A DNA stretch of 32,864 nt from the NCBI GenBank assembly GCA_944325905.1, contig CALVBY010000011.1, positions 1 to 32,864 on the forward strand, read 5' to 3'. Each line of letters begins with the position of its first letter. The stretch's first letter is position 1. Below the pieces are notes generated by a model. It saw nothing but the letters and a program-made list of their open reading frames with translations, ran no database searches and had not been told where the DNA came from. Below are positions 29,683 to 32,864 of this stretch, one piece after another. Origin of the DNA: Candidatus Gastranaerophilales bacterium. GTDB taxonomy: Bacteria; Cyanobacteriota; Vampirovibrionia; Gastranaerophilales; Gastranaerophilaceae. A program made the position numbers and the translations under genes.

Positions 29683-31047
29683 ATGTCACTAGTAAATATA
29701 ATTTCAGCAATTGGAAATAATAGCAGCATTTATCCTTTAATAGTTCGTGATTGCGGTATAGAAGTCCCGACGAAAATTGCTATGACTTATAACCAGAACA
29801 AAGAGAATAAGAAAATAGCATGGCTTGGAGCTCGAGAAAGATTTATTGATGAGTATTCTGTATCTGCAGTTTGGCTGGGTGGTATTCCTTTAATTGACAA
29901 GGTGGGCTCTAAACTTATCAAAAAAGTTAAAAATATTGGTCTTAATTCCGATGTGAATTTAAAACTTATAAGTGACGAGGAAAAATATAATAAAAAACTT
30001 AAATCTGGCAAAGTTGCAGAAGATTTATATCAAGGGTTTGAGTACAATATCAAAAAATTTGCTAATGTTCCGGAAGCAAAAGAAGCTGTTGAAGATTTAA
30101 TTAAAGTAAAAAATAACAAAAAGCTTTTTGAAGGATTAATGAATGCCAAATTCATTGCATCAATTGCTATACCAATTGCCTTGATGGGTTTTGTTATACC
30201 AAAATTAATATTTGCATCGACGGCTAAAAAGATGGAAAAATATAAACAAGAAAATCCAAACAAAGATTACGCAAATTTAACTTTTGGAGGAAAAGATTTT
30301 GATCAATTTATACGCGGCAAATCTAAGATGACGACTTTCCAAGGTGCTTTGACATCAGTTCTTACTAACTTTACAACTGTTCAAAAAATGGCTGTCACTG
30401 ATGGTGGCTATGCGGTTGGCAGAATTGTTACGGCAAGAAAGAAAAATGAAGCGATAGACTTGGCGTTCAAGATGTCGGGTATGATGTTCCTAAATTTTGT
30501 TGCTCCACACTGGATTGAAAAAGCTTTTAATAAGATTACTGACGTAAATTTAGATCCTAAAATGTTCGTTAATAAAAGATTCCTGGTAGGCATAAAGAAT
30601 AATAGCCTCCAGTTGCCTGCTTCAAATTCTGCAAAAGATATTATTGATTTTATTGACAATAATCCTAACGCATTATTTACAAAGCTTGCAGGTAAATATG
30701 ATAAAGTTAAATTGCTTAAAACGGGAATTAGAGATCCTCGTGCTTATGTTGATGTAAAAGAATTGGTTAAATTCAAATCCAATATTGAAAAATTCGCGCA
30801 GAATGCCAGATCTCAAGGCGTAATTCCTAAGACTTTTGCTAAAGCTGGCCAAAATATGGATATGATAAAATTTGCAAACAAATCTTTGAAGTTACGTTCA
30901 TTAACAATTTTAGCAAATATTGGTTTGAGTAGTTTCTTGCTTGCATATTGCTTGCCAAAAGCACAATTTATATTCAGAGAGTGGTTTACTGGTTCAAAGT
31001 TGGAACCAGGGCTTGTTGAAACTCCTAAAAATATTGAAAATAACTAG
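29683..31047 (+). CDS. Hypothetical multi-helix membrane protein
   Basis: 454 residues, not recognised as a known family. It starts MSLVNIISAIGNNSSIYPLI, then a soluble region with the striking block EYSVSAVWLGGIPLID (about 57-72). One strong membrane helix lies near 155-180 (FIASIAIPIALMGFVIPKLI), a weaker one near 265-285 (MSGMMFLNFVAP), and a C-terminal one near 410-430 (ILANIGLSSFLLAYCLP). Between them are basic, helical segments (KLAGKYDKVKLLKTG). No signal peptide or catalytic motif. A GGAGG lies 13 bases before the ATG, rather far. It is the first gene behind the histidine-type attenuator and precedes the two phosphatase-like genes by 32 bases, so it is probably co-transcribed with them. 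Confidence 0.72.
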   Translation: MSLVNIISAIGNNSSIYPLIVRDCGIEVPTKIAMTYNQNKENKKIAWLGARERFIDEYSVSAVWLGGIPLIDKVGSKLIKKVKNIGLNSDVNLKLISDEEKYNKKLKSGKVAEDLYQGFEYNIKKFANVPEAKEAVEDLIKVKNNKKLFEGLMNAKFIASIAIPIALMGFVIPKLIFASTAKKMEKYKQENPNKDYANLTFGGKDFDQFIRGKSKMTTFQGALTSVLTNFTTVQKMAVTDGGYAVGRIVTARKKNEAIDLAFKMSGMMFLNFVAPHWIEKAFNKITDVNLDPKMFVNKRFLVGIKNNSLQLPASNSAKDIIDFIDNNPNALFTKLAGKYDKVKLLKTGIRDPRAYVDVKELVKFKSNIEKFAQNARSQGVIPKTFAKAGQNMDMIKFANKSLKLRSLTILANIGLSSFLLAYCLPKAQFIFREWFTGSKLEPGLVETPKNIENN

Positions 31048-31079
31048 CAAAAAATAAAATTTACGGGATTTATACGGTT

Positions 31080-31895
31080 ATGCGTATTAGTTTTATAAAT
31101 TTAAATAATAGTAAAGAAGTATTTTTTATAGGCAATAAAGACCCTAAAAAGCCTTCTAAAAGCAGAAGAAAGGGTGTTTATAAAGCAGCTGATAATTCAA
31201 GTTTGCCAGATAGTTTTTCCAAATCAAGTAAAGTTGGAAAGTCCGGTAGCAAGTCTTCTATTAACTTTGAAACTATTGATACGTGGGAAACATATGTAAG
31301 AAAAAAACTTCCAGTGCCTATAAAAAGAGTTGGAAAAAACTGCTATAGAGGTGAGGCTCTTTTGTATACTCCTAAAAGAATGAACGAACTTAAAAAGAGA
31401 GGAGTTGAAAGAGTAATTGATTTGGCAGGATTGGAACATTATGATGAATTATGTGCACAAAAAGGCTTTGATTATGTTGCATTCCCCATATTTTCAGAGT
31501 GTGAGAAAAATCCGATATTTTTAACCAGAGAACAGTATGAAAAGGTTGTTAAAGAATCCTGGCCTAGAGTAGAAAAATATGATGATAATGAGTTTGACAG
31601 AAAAGGTCTGCAATTTATCAAAGATTTTAAAAAATTTGTTGACGTTATTAATGAAGGAAAATTTTATATCTGTTGTAATCGCGGAAGAGTCAGAACAAAT
31701 TTGGCATTGTTAATGAATCAGTATTTTAATCCTAAGTGGAATGGTGATAAGTCGTTACGCCCTGATGATGATGAAAAAGTTTTGCTTCAAGAGTTTTATT
31801 ATAAGCTTTCAGAAAAAGACAAAAATGATCTAGGATTTAGTAAAGAATTTGATAATAATACAAGAAAAAGTCTTGATATACCTGATGATTGGTAA
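31080..31895 (+). CDS. Tyrosine/dual-specificity phosphatase-like protein A
   Basis: 271 residues. An N-terminal polar, basic, low-complexity tail (1-75; PKKPSKSRRK, Ser-rich) precedes a PTP-like domain: NCYRGEALLYTPKRMNELKK (88-107) and RVIDLAGLEHYDEL (111-124), typical of the beta-strand/loop start of DSP and Y_phosphatase3 proteins, and the loop YICCNRGRVRT with Cys199 and Arg205 (CX5R). The usual His before the catalytic Cys is Cys198. The tail KEFDNNTRKSLDI is shared with the next gene. The catalytic pieces are present, so a phosphatase (protein or inositide) is plausible, but the general acid Asp is not identified. The start MRISF...VFFIGN carries the lineage N-terminal motif. No clear Shine-Dalgarno. 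Confidence 0.68.
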   Translation: MRISFINLNNSKEVFFIGNKDPKKPSKSRRKGVYKAADNSSLPDSFSKSSKVGKSGSKSSINFETIDTWETYVRKKLPVPIKRVGKNCYRGEALLYTPKRMNELKKRGVERVIDLAGLEHYDELCAQKGFDYVAFPIFSECEKNPIFLTREQYEKVVKESWPRVEKYDDNEFDRKGLQFIKDFKKFVDVINEGKFYICCNRGRVRTNLALLMNQYFNPKWNGDKSLRPDDDEKVLLQEFYYKLSEKDKNDLGFSKEFDNNTRKSLDIPDDW

Positions 31896-31948
31896 AAAAA
31901 AACAGTTATTTTTATATAACAAAGAGTATTAAATACGAGTTAAAAAAT

Positions 31949-32788
31949 ATGAAGATTGCATCCTTAAATTTGCCTAAAATTAATTTCACATCTCAGAATA
32001 GTTATTATAGCTCATGGTCAGAAGAAGACGAACTGGGTAATTTGGCCGATGATTGGGGTGGTTCAAAGATTCGTGACGCTATTAGAAATCACATGTATCC
32101 ACAATTTATTTTTGATGATAATTCATCAAAGAAGTTGCCATCAAATGTGATGTCTATTGAAGATGTATTTGTACCCAATTTACAAAATATTGGTTCAGGT
32201 TCATACAGAGGTGCATCTTTATCAAGGAATACACAATATTTGGATTTATTAGCTAGAAGTGGTGTAAAAACAATTATTGATCTGGTTGGTTTTAAAAAAT
32301 TGCAAGACGCTTGTGCTGAAAAAAATCTTAAGTACTATAAGTACGAGGTGCCTCATAATTATTGGTTAAATCCTATTTTTATAGATAATCAAGAATTGCT
32401 TGCAAAAAGAACAACGGAATTGGCTAGAGAAGGTTTATCCAAATCAGAATTTAATTCGCAGATCGATTATTATAAAAATAGAATTAATATTGAACGAGCA
32501 GAATATATGGAAAAATTTATTGGTCTTATTGATACAATGAAGGAAGGTTTTTTCTATATCGGTTGTGATTTGGGAGAGTGTAGAACTCCAAATTTATTGG
32601 CCTTGAATTCGTACTTTAATCCGGATTGGCAAGGTGAAAAAATCCCTCCTACTAATGATTTTGTTTTAAAATTAATAAAAAATATGTATAAAAATATGAC
32701 GGATGTCGATAAAGAACGATTAGGATTTACAAAAGAATTCGATGAAAAATTAAGAAGTGAACTCGATATAAAAAATGAGGGGAATTAA
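31949..32788 (+). CDS. Tyrosine/dual-specificity phosphatase-like protein B
   Basis: 279 residues, a clear paralogue of the preceding protein: SYRGASLSRNTQYLDLLARS (85-104), IIDLVGFKKLQDAC (109-122), the loop FYIGCDLGECRT with Cys206 and Arg212 (CX5R), then YFNPDWQGEK and KEFDEKLRSELDI, all matched in protein A (YFNPKWNGDK, KEFDNNTRKSLDI). Here Gly replaces the His before the catalytic Cys. An extra helical insert with Lys/Arg/Glu lies at about 150-190. The ATG at 31949 is chosen because GAG precedes it and the longer TTG start (31889) would overlap protein A. MKIASLNLPKINFTSQN at the N-terminus carries the lineage motif. Its stop lies inside the terminator. Confidence 0.68.
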   Translation: MKIASLNLPKINFTSQNSYYSSWSEEDELGNLADDWGGSKIRDAIRNHMYPQFIFDDNSSKKLPSNVMSIEDVFVPNLQNIGSGSYRGASLSRNTQYLDLLARSGVKTIIDLVGFKKLQDACAEKNLKYYKYEVPHNYWLNPIFIDNQELLAKRTTELAREGLSKSEFNSQIDYYKNRINIERAEYMEKFIGLIDTMKEGFFYIGCDLGECRTPNLLALNSYFNPDWQGEKIPPTNDFVLKLIKNMYKNMTDVDKERLGFTKEFDEKLRSELDIKNEGN

Positions 32789-32801
32789 TCCCCTCATTTT
32801 T
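32771..32801. terminator. Terminator overlapping the end of phosphatase-like gene B
   Basis: AAAAATGAGGGGA (32771-32783) and TCCCCTCATTTTT (32789-32801) form a 13-pair stem with loop ATTAA. The stop codon TAA (32786-32788) is in the loop. A/T runs on both sides make it work in either direction, serving the minus-strand gene that ends at 32823. Confidence 0.85.
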
Positions 32802-32822
32802 ATGTCAAGCTATTCTTTGTAA

Positions 32823-32864
32823 TTAAGCAAGAACCATACTATCTGTATTTTCTACGACTCTGTC
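32823..32864 (-). CDS. C-terminal end of a minus-strand gene (partial)
   Basis: The last 14 codons of an open frame that continues past the right edge: DRVVENTDSMVLA then TAA at 32825-32823. It is the only frame there with a stop that sits just before a bidirectional terminator, which supports a real convergent gene end. The fragment is too short to name the protein. Confidence 0.4.
   Translation of the reverse strand, partial: DRVVENTDSMVLA

Noticed and set aside
1-32864. CRISPR array, tRNA, rRNA or prophage
   Set aside because: No regularly spaced repeats, cloverleaf-like segments or phage genes were seen on either strand.

Overview
The window is AT-rich, gene-dense bacterial chromosome with short intergenic gaps and many genes that abut or overlap. 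The gene mix suggests a non-photosynthetic relative of Cyanobacteria (Gastranaerophilales / 'Melainabacteria' type). The clues are two prepilins with an FTLAEVLITL N-terminus, MurT, an MlaE permease, paired YtxH/DUF948-like envelope proteins, and several lineage-type hypothetical proteins with a short N-terminal M(R/K)I...F motif. This placement is inference from gene content, not a database result.

Layout. (1) 1-1872: the 5' part of a prepilin gene, then a minus-strand operon (MazE/AbrB-like protein, pdxJ, small Cys-pair protein). A 41-codon gene is transcribed divergently from the same operator-rich gap. (2) 1933-4841: murT (minus) opposite a plus-strand cluster of small membrane proteins (DUF948-like and YtxH-like), closed by a strong hairpin. 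(3) 4854-7483: minus operon for a secreted NTF2-like protein, LspA, an RluD-type pseudouridine synthase and a LapA-like membrane protein. leuS runs the other way (7592-10069), followed by a GNAT acetyltransferase. (4) 10747-17350: plus operon murC-murB-ddl-ftsQ-nadE-folC, for the cell wall and division plus two cofactor genes. The NadE glutaminase domain looks decayed. (5) 17354-25017: a GT2 glycosyltransferase with a Cys-rich tail, a PDZ-less HtrA-like protease, MlaE, an operon of a receiver-only response regulator and a degenerate PilB-like ATPase, a helical hypothetical protein, and a hybrid histidine kinase. (6) 25133-28820: a second prepilin-like protein sharing an inverted-repeat control region with the kinase, a bifunctional Rel protein, and a DUF167 protein.

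(7) 28869-32864 is the most unusual part. A short protein with the N-terminal motif is followed by a promoter, a 17-residue leader peptide with four histidine codons (HHHSH), and mutually exclusive hairpins ending in an intrinsic terminator. This is the textbook layout of a his-type transcription attenuator. The genes downstream are not histidine genes. They are an unrecognised membrane protein and two paralogous proteins with a protein-tyrosine-phosphatase-like CX5R loop. The combination (possible His-tRNA sensing, membrane protein, twin phosphatase-like proteins) is the best candidate for an undescribed system.

Several genes (secreted NTF2-like protein, kinase, rel) have promoter-like elements placed so that the mRNA would start at or within a few bases of the start codon, with no Shine-Dalgarno. 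Others have clear AGGAG-type sites. No rRNA, tRNA, CRISPR array, insertion sequence or origin was recognised.
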